The notes below the pieces were generated by a model. That model was not told the DNA's origin and did no database searches. It saw only the letters and a program-made list of their open reading frames with translations. Shown one piece after another: positions 16,918 to 26,841 of a DNA stretch of 64,000 nt (positions within the stretch are counted from its first letter, which is position 1; the number at the start of each line of letters is the position of its first letter). The stretch is from assembly GCF_003479425.1 (NCBI RefSeq), contig NZ_QUHC01000003.1, positions 186,001-250,000 on the forward strand, in the 5' to 3' direction. Both the position numbers and the translations under genes were made by a program. Source of the DNA: Odoribacter sp. AF15-53. Lineage in GTDB: Bacteria > Bacteroidota > Bacteroidia > Bacteroidales > Marinifilaceae.

Positions 16918-18081
16918 ATGCAGGTAGATTGGAGTAAATTATTTTCGTATATAAACAAGGGTGCGGATAGGGACACGATCATAGAGGTCGAGAATTGGAG
17001 GAAGAAAGATGTTCGAAATGAAGATTTTTACCGGCGGGTATGTGACTATTATAAGAATAGTCCGACTCACAACGAGTCTTTTTCCGAGGAACAGTTAACG
17101 GAATTCTACTCGAAGATGCAGAAGAGTAGAAAACGTAAAAATCAGCGTGTTTTATGGCGTCGGATGACAGTTGCGGCATCAGTGATATTGTTGCTTTCGT
17201 TGGGTACCTGGTTGTATTATGATACGAATATTTTTGAAGAAAAGAAGATGCAGGTTGCCATGTCCGGTTATAATAATACTGAATCGGTGATTGTGGTAAC
17301 TGGTGACGGGAATAAATTTACCATGGGACAATTGAATCCGAAAGTAGCTCGGCAGGTTTCCGAAAATAAGTTAGCTTATTCGGTATCTGATTCTGTCGAG
17401 ACATTGGATACGGCGAAAATAGAAAAACAAATTCAGTATCACACGATTATTGTACCGAGAGGAAAAACTTTTGAAGTTGTTCTGTCGGACGGGACTTTTG
17501 TATTGCTTAGTCCATCAAGTGAATTGACCTATCCGGTGCAATTTGATGCTTCTTTTACACGTGAAGTGACTCTTCAGGGAGAAGCTTATTTTGAAGTAAC
17601 AAAATCTTCTAATCGTTTCGTGGTAAACACGAATCATATGAAATTGCAGGTATACGGAACTACCTTCAATGTCCTTTCGCGGAATGATTCACCCGATGAG
17701 GCTGTTTTGTTGGAGGGAGTTGTTGGAATCACTCCTACAAACTCGTTAAACGGGAAAGAGACGGTGCTTCGTCCCGGAGACAAATCTTCCGTGGATCAAT
17801 CGGGACTGGTTTCGGTCGTGCAATCGGATTTGGCGGAATATATTGCGAAACGCAACGGTTATATTCTTTTTAACGGGAAGACAATAAAGGAAATTATTCA
17901 CACCCTTGAATTGTACTACGATGTTGATTTTATAACCAAAAATACAGTTTTGGATAAAAAGGAATATGTGTTTTCTGTGAAACAGGATGTATCGCTTCGT
18001 GATGCATTAAATATGATAGAGGGCGTTTCGGATGTCAAATTTGTAATTGACGGGAAGGAGGTGAAAATAACGTCAAGATAA
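16918..18081 (+). CDS. FecR-family anti-sigma factor (locus 1)
   Basis: A 387-residue single-pass inner-membrane protein that holds its ECF sigma factor until SusC signals substrate capture. It has a cytoplasmic N-terminal sigma-binding part (about 1-83), one membrane helix (MTVAASVILLLSLGTWLYY, about 83-102), a periplasmic FecR domain (IIVPRGKTFEVVLSDGT to VYGTTFNVLS) and a C-terminal DUF4974 domain (YILFNGKTIKEIIHTLELYYDVDF) that would meet the STN domain of SusC. It is followed by a stem-loop and susC. Confidence 0.93.
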   Translation: MQVDWSKLFSYINKGADRDTIIEVENWRKKDVRNEDFYRRVCDYYKNSPTHNESFSEEQLTEFYSKMQKSRKRKNQRVLWRRMTVAASVILLLSLGTWLYYDTNIFEEKKMQVAMSGYNNTESVIVVTGDGNKFTMGQLNPKVARQVSENKLAYSVSDSVETLDTAKIEKQIQYHTIIVPRGKTFEVVLSDGTFVLLSPSSELTYPVQFDASFTREVTLQGEAYFEVTKSSNRFVVNTNHMKLQVYGTTFNVLSRNDSPDEAVLLEGVVGITPTNSLNGKETVLRPGDKSSVDQSGLVSVVQSDLAEYIAKRNGYILFNGKTIKEIIHTLELYYDVDFITKNTVLDKKEYVFSVKQDVSLRDALNMIEGVSDVKFVIDGKEVKITSR

Positions 18082-18104
18082 AGTAATCCTTTAAAAATAA
18101 ACAA

Positions 18105-18128
18105 GATGCCCATGTATTTATGAGCATC
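18105..18128 (+). promoter_or_regulatory. Stem-loop between fecR and susC (locus 1)
   Basis: GATGCCCAT pairs with ATGAGCATC (one A-C mismatch) around a 6-base loop. No T run follows, so a strong terminator is unlikely. The same kind of hairpin occurs at the equivalent place in the other three loci. Confidence 0.45.
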
Positions 18129-18205
18129 CTGGAGTTAAATTAATGGTTCAGATATTTTCGACACATATGAACCGATTAATTACATTAAATATTTAAAACA
18201 AAGTT

Positions 18206-21200
18206 ATGAAAAAAAATTTACTATTTCACAATGGTGGTGGTTCTTTCTGTAAGTTGTGCCTTGTGGTATGTTTGCTGTTAGGATTTACGAATGTCCATGC
18301 TCAAGATGTTACTTCTAAAAGAGTTACGCTTGATCAGAGGAATACTCCATTAATTGATGTATTATTAGAGATTCAGAAACAAACGGGAGTTAACTTTGCC
18401 TATGAGAAGGCACAATTGGAACAATTTAAGCCGGTAACAATCAAAGTTCAACAAACAACCTTAAAAGAGGTGTTGGATGTAATTTTTAAAGATTCGGGTT
18501 TTACTTACAAGATCACGGGGAATAATATAGCTATTGTCCGGCAACAAGAAGTAAAGAGTACACCGATGAGTACAATTAGTGGTAAGGTTACTGATGATAA
18601 GGGAAATCCTATTCCTGGGGCAACTGTAATTATTCATGGAACGACTCAAGGTGTTGCTACTGATATAGATGGTAAATACACGCTTACCGTGAGGCCGGAT
18701 GATATATTACAAATTTCTTTCATCGGTTATAAAACGGAAACAGTGCCGGTTAAAGGGAAAACACGGCTAAATATAGCGTTAAACCCCACGGCGGAAAATA
18801 TAGAAGAAGTGACTGTCGTGGCTTTCGGAACACAGAAGAAAGAAAGCGTAGTATCAGCGATCTCTACCGTTCGCCCGATGGATTTGAAATCTTCAAGCAG
18901 TGATTTGACAACGAGTTTTGCCGGTCGAATCCCCGGTATGATTGCTTGGCAGACAGGAGGTATCCCGGGAGCGTTGACGGAAGAGGAGATGAACACGAAA
19001 TTTTATATCCGTGGTATTACTTCTTTTCAAACGGGAGCGAATATAGATCCGTTGATATTGATTGACGGGGTAGAATCTTCCAAACTGGATTTGTCGCGTA
19101 TAGCTCCAGAAGATATTGAAACTTTTTCCGTGTTGAAGGATGCATCAGCCACGGCCATGTACGGTGCGCGTGGTGCGAATGGCGTAATTATGGTGACCAC
19201 GAAGAAAGGAGAAGAAGGAAGTGTTTATGCTTCAGCTCGCTACGAGGCTGTTTTTTCTATGCCAACGAAAGAGATTGACGTGGTAGATCCGATTACGTAT
19301 ATGAGAATGTATAATCAGGCTGGAGTCGGACGTGGTCAGTTATCAACACCCAAGTATAGCGAGGAAGTCATTAATCGTACGGCTTCCGGTAAATATCCTT
19401 CCTGGGTTTACCCGGCGAATGACTGGTATAATCTCATGTTTAAAAATTATAATGTGAATCACCACGCTGGGATTAGTATTCGCGGAGGATCAAAAGTGAT
19501 TCAGTATTATACTTCCGTGAATTACGTCCGGGATATGGGTATGCTGAAGACGGATAAATTGAATGATTTTGATTGTAATATTTCGAATAATCAAACATCA
19601 TTCCGTGCGAATTTAAATATTGACTTGAAAGCCGGTATTAAATTATTGATCAATTCATCGGCAACGTTAGATAAATACCATGGTCCATTAACCAATATGA
19701 CTGCAGCCTATGGTTTGGCTTTTGCGGCTTCTCCAGTGGATTTCGCTCCTCTCTATCCGGGGGATAGTTATTATAATTGGCCGCATTTACGCTTCGGAAC
19801 AACGGAAGCTAGTGCAACCAATCCATACATGTTGTTGCACCAAGGATATACGGAAAGAACGCGTTATTCGACAAGTAACCGGGCTGAATATATTCATAAT
19901 TTGTCATCGTTGCTTAAAGGGCTTGAATTGCGGGCAAGCGTATCCTGGGTTCAATCCGGTTATTATACTACCTCTTTCGCGACTAGTCCTTACAAATACA
20001 GTTTGCTGAATTATGATTTTGAAAAAGGAACGCATACCTTGCGTGCCATAAATCCTGAATACTCTGTTCGTACTTTGTCGGTCAGTGATAACTCTTCAAC
20101 AACACAAACGCAGGTAACTTATGAAGCTCGTCTCTTGCATACGGCCGCTTGGAAAGATCACCAGACTTCATTGACCGGGGTATTTCAAATGCAGGAGAAG
20201 ACGTTCACCCCGATTCAAAGTGTTCTGAACGGTATGCCTCAACGAAATTTGACATTCTCTATGCGTGGTAGTTACGGATACAAAGACCGTTATTTTATTG
20301 AAGGTAGCTTCGGGTATAACGGATCGGAGCGTTTTGCCGAAGATAATCGAATGGGATTTTTCCCGGCTGGGGGGGTGGCTTGGGTGGCTTCGAGTGAGCC
20401 TTTCATGCAATCCATTTCAAAATGGCTTTCCTATTTGAAATTCAGGGCATCTTATGGTCAGGTCGGTAATGACGGTATCGTGTCAACCCCGCGTTTCGTA
20501 TTCTTACCGACAATAGAAAGAGCGTCAACCAAATATCAAGATCCACAACCGGGCGGTGGAATGAATTATTACCGTTATCTTATTTCCGCTTACACCAACA
20601 ATGACATTCAATGGGAAATTGCCGAGCAGCTTAATTTCGGAGTGGAGACCAAAATGTTCGGTGGAATTTTGGAATTTACGTTGGATGCATTTCAGGAAAT
20701 ACGCCATAATGTGATCGGTACGAGAACTACGCTTCCTTCTTCAGCCGGAGTGGAGATTGCTCCTTTGGATAATATCGGAAAGTCTCGTATGAGAGGAATC
20801 GATTTTTCAGGAAAAATACAACATGCTTTTTCAAAAGATCTTTGGATGATTTTGAATGGGACATTAACGTATAGTAAATCGGTTTACAAAGAAATCGAAG
20901 AGGCTACGGGTAAACCCGATTGGCAACGCATGAAAGGACAGGAAATATCCCAACAAATCGGTTATATCGCCGAGGGGTTGTTTCGTGATCAGGCAGAGAT
21001 TGATAACTCCCCGACCCAGGGTGGGGACGTGATGCCCGGAGATATACGTTACCGGGATTTGAACGGAGATGGAGTGATTAACGTGGAGGATGCCACCCAT
21101 ATCGGTTTTCCGGAAACTCCACGATTGATTTACGGGTTCCAAGGATTTTTCAACTACAAAAATTTGGAATTTAATATCGCCTTCCAAGGATCGGGTAAAC

Positions 21201-21634
21201 GTTCGTTCTTCATAGATCCCAAAAAAATCTCTCCATTTTCCGGGAATAATGCCATGTTACAAAAAATTTGTGATTCGCATTGGTCAGAAGATAACATGAG
21301 TAGCAGACCTTTTTGGCCGCGCCTTTCAACAAAGAATATTATAGCACATAATCCTCAAGAGGATTGGTATAATTCCAATAATGCGGAAGTACGCAAGAGT
21401 ACTTATTTCATGCGGGAATGTTCGTTTTTGCGTTGCACGCAAATGGAACTGGCATATAACCTGCCCCAGACGTTGATGAATAAGTGGAAATTGCAATACG
21501 TGAAACTTTTTGTTCGGGCTAACAATCCGTTTATGATTTCAAATTTCAAAGTTTGGGATGTGGAGCTAGGAGAGAATGGATTTAATTATCCGATACAAAA
21601 GAGTTATACAGCTGGTTTAACATTTAGTTTCTGA
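18206..21634 (+). CDS. SusC/RagA-family TonB-dependent outer-membrane transporter with STN domain (locus 1)
   Basis: A 1142-residue outer-membrane transporter that imports substrate caught by its SusD partner, powered by TonB. Order of parts: signal peptide (to about residue 33, ending VHAQ); STN domain (about 38-115) that talks to FecR; carboxypeptidase-regulatory-like domain (SGKVTDDKGNPIPGATVIIHG, about 125-205); plug with LKDASATAMYGARGANGVIMVTT; and a 22-strand barrel ending in the aromatic SYTAGLTFSF. susD follows after 4 bases. The sequence lead-in ACAAAGTTATGA is shared with the locus 4 susC. Confidence 0.96.
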   Translation: MKKNLLFHNGGGSFCKLCLVVCLLLGFTNVHAQDVTSKRVTLDQRNTPLIDVLLEIQKQTGVNFAYEKAQLEQFKPVTIKVQQTTLKEVLDVIFKDSGFTYKITGNNIAIVRQQEVKSTPMSTISGKVTDDKGNPIPGATVIIHGTTQGVATDIDGKYTLTVRPDDILQISFIGYKTETVPVKGKTRLNIALNPTAENIEEVTVVAFGTQKKESVVSAISTVRPMDLKSSSSDLTTSFAGRIPGMIAWQTGGIPGALTEEEMNTKFYIRGITSFQTGANIDPLILIDGVESSKLDLSRIAPEDIETFSVLKDASATAMYGARGANGVIMVTTKKGEEGSVYASARYEAVFSMPTKEIDVVDPITYMRMYNQAGVGRGQLSTPKYSEEVINRTASGKYPSWVYPANDWYNLMFKNYNVNHHAGISIRGGSKVIQYYTSVNYVRDMGMLKTDKLNDFDCNISNNQTSFRANLNIDLKAGIKLLINSSATLDKYHGPLTNMTAAYGLAFAASPVDFAPLYPGDSYYNWPHLRFGTTEASATNPYMLLHQGYTERTRYSTSNRAEYIHNLSSLLKGLELRASVSWVQSGYYTTSFATSPYKYSLLNYDFEKGTHTLRAINPEYSVRTLSVSDNSSTTQTQVTYEARLLHTAAWKDHQTSLTGVFQMQEKTFTPIQSVLNGMPQRNLTFSMRGSYGYKDRYFIEGSFGYNGSERFAEDNRMGFFPAGGVAWVASSEPFMQSISKWLSYLKFRASYGQVGNDGIVSTPRFVFLPTIERASTKYQDPQPGGGMNYYRYLISAYTNNDIQWEIAEQLNFGVETKMFGGILEFTLDAFQEIRHNVIGTRTTLPSSAGVEIAPLDNIGKSRMRGIDFSGKIQHAFSKDLWMILNGTLTYSKSVYKEIEEATGKPDWQRMKGQEISQQIGYIAEGLFRDQAEIDNSPTQGGDVMPGDIRYRDLNGDGVINVEDATHIGFPETPRLIYGFQGFFNYKNLEFNIAFQGSGKRSFFIDPKKISPFSGNNAMLQKICDSHWSEDNMSSRPFWPRLSTKNIIAHNPQEDWYNSNNAEVRKSTYFMRECSFLRCTQMELAYNLPQTLMNKWKLQYVKLFVRANNPFMISNFKVWDVELGENGFNYPIQKSYTAGLTFSF

Positions 21635-21638
21635 TATT

Positions 21639-23582
21639 ATGAATATAAAAATGAAATATTTGAATTTTGCGACAATCCTTTCATTACTAATCTTAAACGG
21701 TTGTAATTACTTGAATGTCGTACCCGAAAACGATATTGAAACGATAGAGACAATATTCGAGAAACGTGAACAGGCAGAAGATTGGATGAAAACATGCCAT
21801 GTGTTTTTAACGGCACCTGTGACTTCGGTTATGTCTAGTCCTGCTTTTACGGGAGCCGATGAGGTGGTTGCCGGAGAATATGTTAGGAATCAGTATCCTG
21901 CCTTTGAAGGATTCTTTATAGGGGATGGTCTGCAAATGTCACAGGAGCCTTATGGCAATGTATGGAAGAACACTCAGTTTTATGCTGCTATCCGTTATTG
22001 CAATGTCTTTTTTGAGAATATCGGCCACGTTTATAATATGGAACAGGTTGAAAAAAATATCTGGACGGCAGAGATTAAAGCGTTAAAGGCTCATTATTAT
22101 TTTGAACTGATGCGTCGTTATGGACCGATTATTTTGGTTCCGGAAAATATAGATGTTAATGCTGACGTGGAGAAAATGCAATTGCCGAGATCTCCTATCG
22201 ACAGTTGCGTGAATACTATCGTGCGTTTGCTGGATGAGGCCATACCTGTTTTGCCTCCTTTTAATCAAAAAGACATGTCGCACAAGGGGTACTATTGTAA
22301 AGAAGGTGCGGCAGCTTTAAAGGCTCAGACGTTGTTGCTTGCTGCTTCCCCCATGTTTAACGGGAATAAGAACTATGCGAATTTTGTCAATAAAGCGGGA
22401 GAACATCTTTTTAATTCCGAGTATGACCCGGAAAAATGGAAGAAGGCGGCAGAAGCAACCGAGGAGGCTATCGATATCGCTTTACAGAACGGGAAAAAAT
22501 TAGTGGAAGGAAATATAAAAGCAACCACGTTGCTTAGTAAAATGGCAGATATTGAATATTCCGTATTGGCGAGAAATTTCGAACATGACGAGGCTTTGCA
22601 AATGTTTATGCCGCAAATGTCTAGCACTTCTACATTCTGGTCTTTTAAAACTTTGCCTTATTTCCGAAGTACGGATCCCGACTATGCAACTTCAAATCAA
22701 GGGTGTTTCGCACCCAGCATGAAAATGGTGGAATTTTATTACACGAATCATGGATTACCCATAGAGTCGGATAAAGAATGGTCTTATGGTGCCCGTTACC
22801 AGATGGGGAAAGAAATTGCTCCGGATTATAGGGATGTAGTTCCTTTGAATATGGATGTATTGAATTTGCATTTAAGACGGGAACCCCGTTTTTATGCTCA
22901 TATCGCTGCGGACCGTTGTTACTGGCAGATGGGACCGAGTACCACGGATTTAACATTGGTTATGGCCTATCAAGGGGAAAGATTCGGTACTCAGTCTACT
23001 GTAATCAATAATTCCGTGCCGCAGAATTTGACCGGTTATTGGATGAAAAAAGGTACCTACACAAACGTAAAGCCGGCTCGTTATGGTGCAGATGGATTAA
23101 ACGGGAATGTTGCCATTGTATGGCGTTTGGCGGAGCTTTACTTGATGAAAGCCGAGGCTTGGAATGAATATTTGGAAATTCCTGATTATGAACATGTTTA
23201 TGCGCCATTAAATGAAATACGCAAACGTGCAGGTATCCCGGATCTCGAAACTTCTTGGATAAGTTATTCCAATGAGCCGAATAAAATAAAAACGAAGGCA
23301 GGAATGCGGGAAATTATTCGCCGGGAATGGAACATCGAGTTTGCATTTGAAGGAAGACGCTTTTGGAATTTACGCCGTTGGTTGACTGCCGAGCAGGAAT
23401 TGAACGAACCTCTATACGGTTGGAATATTTTAGGAAATAGTGCCGAGGTATTTTATAACCATTATAGTGAACCTGTTCCTGTATGGAAAAAACGCGCTTT
23501 TGCAGCTCCGAGAGATTATTTGTTCCCTCTTCGGGCCGAAGAAGTTTTGAAAACGAATTGTGTACAGAATCCCAATTGGTAA
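21639..23582 (+). CDS. SusD/RagB-family surface lipoprotein (locus 1)
   Basis: A 647-residue lipoprotein lid of the SusC channel, which binds substrate at the cell surface. Signal peptide with Cys in LILNGC near residue 22. The SusD N-terminal TPR-like half (EIKALKAHYYFELMRRYGPIILVPE) and the C-terminal RagB/SusD part (VWRLAELYLMKAEAWNE, IIRREWNIEFAFEGRRFWNLRRW, RDYLFPL) are all clear. It is longer than a typical SusD of about 550 residues. It is coupled to susC (4-base gap). The ligand cannot be inferred. Confidence 0.95.
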   Translation: MNIKMKYLNFATILSLLILNGCNYLNVVPENDIETIETIFEKREQAEDWMKTCHVFLTAPVTSVMSSPAFTGADEVVAGEYVRNQYPAFEGFFIGDGLQMSQEPYGNVWKNTQFYAAIRYCNVFFENIGHVYNMEQVEKNIWTAEIKALKAHYYFELMRRYGPIILVPENIDVNADVEKMQLPRSPIDSCVNTIVRLLDEAIPVLPPFNQKDMSHKGYYCKEGAAALKAQTLLLAASPMFNGNKNYANFVNKAGEHLFNSEYDPEKWKKAAEATEEAIDIALQNGKKLVEGNIKATTLLSKMADIEYSVLARNFEHDEALQMFMPQMSSTSTFWSFKTLPYFRSTDPDYATSNQGCFAPSMKMVEFYYTNHGLPIESDKEWSYGARYQMGKEIAPDYRDVVPLNMDVLNLHLRREPRFYAHIAADRCYWQMGPSTTDLTLVMAYQGERFGTQSTVINNSVPQNLTGYWMKKGTYTNVKPARYGADGLNGNVAIVWRLAELYLMKAEAWNEYLEIPDYEHVYAPLNEIRKRAGIPDLETSWISYSNEPNKIKTKAGMREIIRREWNIEFAFEGRRFWNLRRWLTAEQELNEPLYGWNILGNSAEVFYNHYSEPVPVWKKRAFAAPRDYLFPLRAEEVLKTNCVQNPNW

Positions 23583-23603
23583 TGATCAAGTTAATACGTA
23601 ATT

Positions 23604-24893
23604 ATGAGAAAATATATTTATTTATTATGCATATTCGCATTGTTTTGCTCATGCGAAAAGAGCGATAACGTATTCAAGGTTAATATTTCACAAGAGAATA
23701 TACGCCAGATTCGTCCGGTTCCGGGAGGGGCAGTTATGTACTATACTTTGCCTTCCGATCTGGACGTCATGGCGATCCGGGTGCGTTATAAGGATGATTT
23801 CAAACAGGAAATCATGCGGGAAGGAAGTTATGCGTGCGATTCATTGCTTTTGCACGGATTTAACGAGGGACGTCAAGGTGTAGAGGCTGTTGTAACGCTT
23901 TGCGATCGGAATGGAATTGAATCAGAACCGCTTAAAATTACTTTTGATACGCAGGATTCAGGGCCGTTTGCTTTTTTCAATGAGCTTAAGGTAAAATCGG
24001 GTTGGAACGGTTTTTCGATTTCATACAACGTACCGGCAGGAGGGAAGGGAATGGCACACGTGTTTTATGTGGGAGAAAATCCATTGACCCAAGAACCGGA
24101 CACGTTACTAGTGAAGAGTTTTTCTTTTAAGGCCGGGAAGGATAGCTTGAATTTGAAAACACAACAGGAGGCTTTGGCTCATACCGTGATTGTGCGGACG
24201 GAAGATTTCCGGGGATACACGGTAAAACAGCAAATATGGCAAGATGTGAAATCATACAATACGATGAAATTGGATACGGCATTATTTGTGTATTCAGATC
24301 CTGAGGGGCTTGGTATAGAAGATAAGACAAACGCCATAAGTAAGAATTATCTGTTTGACGGTGATTTAAAAGGTTTTACGAGTATGGGGGGAACCTCAAA
24401 TTATATGGGAACTTATATTGCCGGTCCTAACTGTTTTGGAAAAACGTTGTTTGAACTCGATTTGAAAGAGGCAAAACAATTGGCGGGAGTGCGATTTTAT
24501 ACCATATTGAATTTGAGTCGTCCTTTCTTTGGAATTTTTGCTAATGCCTATGAAAACAGAGTACCTTGCGACATCACAATTTATGCCTCGAATGATCGAA
24601 TTGATTGGGATGAGGTAGGACATTATGACGAACCGAGTGATTTGGATTTCGATTTAAGATGGGCTGCACGTTGCAAAAATAGTAAGTATTTGGATATGGC
24701 TTATTCTACTGAGTTGGAAGTGCAACGGGCTGATCCCTGCTATTTATCCATTGATTTCCCGATTATGGAAAAACATTATCAATACGTGAAAGTTGTTGTC
24801 AACAAAACTTTTTTTGCCGCAAATGATAATGATTATAATACGGCCCAACATGTGACGTTTCATGAGTTTGAACTTTATGTAGGAAAGGAGTAA
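23604..24893 (+). CDS. Surface lipoprotein with DUF4959/DUF5126/DUF5000-like architecture (locus 1)
   Basis: A 429-residue lipoprotein (signal peptide with Cys at LFCSC, residue 17). It looks like the three-part Bacteroidetes family: an N-terminal fibronectin-like DUF4959 module (PGGAVMYYTLPSDLDVMAIRVRYKDD), a second beta module (about 125-215), and a C-terminal discoidin-like module (FDGDLKGFTSM to HVTFHEFELYVGK). Such proteins sit next to SusC/SusD and are thought to help bind glycans at the surface. The domain names are from memory of the family, not from a search. The next gene starts 3 bases later. Confidence 0.78.
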   Translation: MRKYIYLLCIFALFCSCEKSDNVFKVNISQENIRQIRPVPGGAVMYYTLPSDLDVMAIRVRYKDDFKQEIMREGSYACDSLLLHGFNEGRQGVEAVVTLCDRNGIESEPLKITFDTQDSGPFAFFNELKVKSGWNGFSISYNVPAGGKGMAHVFYVGENPLTQEPDTLLVKSFSFKAGKDSLNLKTQQEALAHTVIVRTEDFRGYTVKQQIWQDVKSYNTMKLDTALFVYSDPEGLGIEDKTNAISKNYLFDGDLKGFTSMGGTSNYMGTYIAGPNCFGKTLFELDLKEAKQLAGVRFYTILNLSRPFFGIFANAYENRVPCDITIYASNDRIDWDEVGHYDEPSDLDFDLRWAARCKNSKYLDMAYSTELEVQRADPCYLSIDFPIMEKHYQYVKVVVNKTFFAANDNDYNTAQHVTFHEFELYVGKE

Positions 24894-24896
24894 ATT

Positions 24897-26381
24897 ATGA
24901 AATTCAAGATACATTTATTTTTACTATTTGCTGCTTGCTTGGCAATCGGCTGTGAGGATTTGGAAGATACGTATAAGGATTATGCCGGAGACGGGGCGAT
25001 TCGTTATTTAGGGAAAGCGACGGGTGTATCCGTGCATCCCGGATGGAAACGCCTGTTAGTGAAATGGACGAACAGCGTGGATCCCGCGATTGTCAATGTA
25101 AAAGTGCAATGGAATTTGAACGGGGTACGTAAGGATACGTTGCTTGCAAAAGATGTTTCGGAATGTAATATTAAAAATCTGGAAGATGGGAATTATGAAA
25201 TATCGGTTTTCGGTGTTGATAAGAATGGCAATACTTCCTTGTCTTTGCCCTCGTACGCGAGACCATATACGGAGGAACATGAGGTGATTCGTTCTTTTAC
25301 ACGAGTGGTATCGAAACACGCATATATAAAGGATCGTTTGATCTTGTTTTTTTCAGATTGGCAGAATAATGTTGATTCGGCTTCGTTGAATTATTACACA
25401 CCGGAAGGAGAATTGGAGCATATCGAGTTAACGGCTGATTTTGTAAAAAATAATAAATACTATTTGTTGCCGAATGCCATTGATCCGACGAAAGAGATTT
25501 CGGTTTACAGGAGAGGTCGTGTGGAGGGGTGTGAGGATTTAATTACATTTGATCCGTATATTCTTTTGCATGAAAAATTTTACACAAGTGATTTTAAACA
25601 ATGGGCAAAAGAGAAATACGGACAAAGCGAGATCACGGATGAGTGGATCAATTCGTTGGATGAATTCGAATTCGATTATAATCTGAATTCTTTTGAAGAT
25701 TTGTTGAATATGCCTCAATTAAAAACTCTTATCTTGGGGAAAGGGCGATATATGAATGTCGTGCAACAAGATACGGCTTATTCTAAGTTACTCGATATGG
25801 AACGTTCTTTATTCACGCTTGATGTCTTGCATGAATTGAATCAGTTGACCGTACACCGTTACAGTAAACATTATTTTCCAAAAGAAGTTCCCGCTTACCT
25901 ACAAGAAGAGGGTAATAAAAATACCCCTCCTACCGTGGAATTTATGGATGAAAAAGATTGGACGTACCGATGTTTAGAAGATGAGGATAGTAGTTTAGGA
26001 GACCTGTTCGATGGTGATGCTGAAACGTTTTGGTATCCGGGAATGAAATCTACGGCACCAGGAACCTATACGATAGAGGTGGATATGCAAGAGGTTAAAA
26101 GAATTTCCGGGGTACGGGTTCTGCAAAATTTATTTACCCCTAGAGACCAATTAAGCCGGAGTTTTATGCCCGATGTAATAAAAATTGAATACTCTTTGGA
26201 TAAATTGCAATGGAGAAGTGCAACTCACGTGGAAACAAACACGATAGGCGTTAGCAATGGAGAAGCAACTTACTTGGATTTCAAAGAGGTTACTGAAGCT
26301 CAGTATTTGAGATTTACGCTTTATGATCAAACTTACAGAACTTTTTTTGGCATAAAATTGGCAGGATTAGATGCATATTAA
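24897..26381 (+). CDS. Surface lipoprotein, DUF4998-like with discoidin-like C-terminus (locus 1)
   Basis: A 494-residue lipoprotein (Cys at AIGC, residue 19). The N-terminal half resembles DUF4998 (YLGKATGVSVHPGWKRLLVKWT, then a second beta module). A middle stretch has a short leucine-rich-like pattern (DLLNMPQLKTLILGKGRYMNVV). The C-terminal ~140 residues look like an F5/8 type C (discoidin) module (LGDLFDGDAETFWYPG to YLRFTLYDQTYRTFFGIKLAGL). This pair of lipoproteins ends the locus 1 operon; a strong hairpin lies 89 bases downstream. Confidence 0.75.
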   Translation: MKFKIHLFLLFAACLAIGCEDLEDTYKDYAGDGAIRYLGKATGVSVHPGWKRLLVKWTNSVDPAIVNVKVQWNLNGVRKDTLLAKDVSECNIKNLEDGNYEISVFGVDKNGNTSLSLPSYARPYTEEHEVIRSFTRVVSKHAYIKDRLILFFSDWQNNVDSASLNYYTPEGELEHIELTADFVKNNKYYLLPNAIDPTKEISVYRRGRVEGCEDLITFDPYILLHEKFYTSDFKQWAKEKYGQSEITDEWINSLDEFEFDYNLNSFEDLLNMPQLKTLILGKGRYMNVVQQDTAYSKLLDMERSLFTLDVLHELNQLTVHRYSKHYFPKEVPAYLQEEGNKNTPPTVEFMDEKDWTYRCLEDEDSSLGDLFDGDAETFWYPGMKSTAPGTYTIEVDMQEVKRISGVRVLQNLFTPRDQLSRSFMPDVIKIEYSLDKLQWRSATHVETNTIGVSNGEATYLDFKEVTEAQYLRFTLYDQTYRTFFGIKLAGLDAY

Positions 26382-26841
26382 TCATGCATCAAGCTATTTT
26401 TATGGGTTAATAATCAGAGATTTGATATGAAGAGATGAAAAATAACATTGTTGGATGCGTGTAAAGTGGAGGGAGGCAAGGAATTTTCTTGCCTCCCTGT
26501 CTATTGTTCAACTAGTATGGGTATAATAATGTAGGATAGCTCCATCCATATGAGTTCCTTCGTGTGCGAAACAGTCATCCCTTAGCTGAAGTTGAATTTG
26601 TCTAGATCATGTCCGGATGGTAAATGTGCGGTGAAAATTGTCTTCTATTGGGTATCTTCAATATAAAATTAACAGAATACAGAGGGGAAAATTGAAGTTT
26701 TCTACTCCCCCAAAAGAATTCTTTAAAAGCATTTTATAAATTTGTGCTTGCTTGTTGACTCTACATTATAACGTCATACAGTATTTTCTATTACTTTTGT
26801 TTTGAATGCGGTACAAAAAATGAATAGATAAATTGACAAAT
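26382..26841. other. Gap of 460 bases after locus 1
   Basis: It holds the locus 1 terminator (26470-26498) and, at 26792-26799, a -7 element TACTTTTG that may serve the small membrane protein gene 43 bases downstream; no good -33 partner is seen. Nothing else was recognised. Confidence 0.6.
26470..26498 (+). terminator. Terminator-like hairpin of locus 1
   Basis: An 11 bp perfect stem (AGGGAGGCAAG with CTTGCCTCCCT) encloses a 7-base loop. The downstream T run is weak (TGTCTATTGTT). Confidence 0.65.

Noticed and set aside
16767..16982. N-terminal extension of 72 residues on the locus 1 sigma factor
   Set aside because: The extra residues are hydrophobic and aromatic, unlike any sigma factor, and overlap the fecR promoter and start. 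The start at 16766 fits the family.
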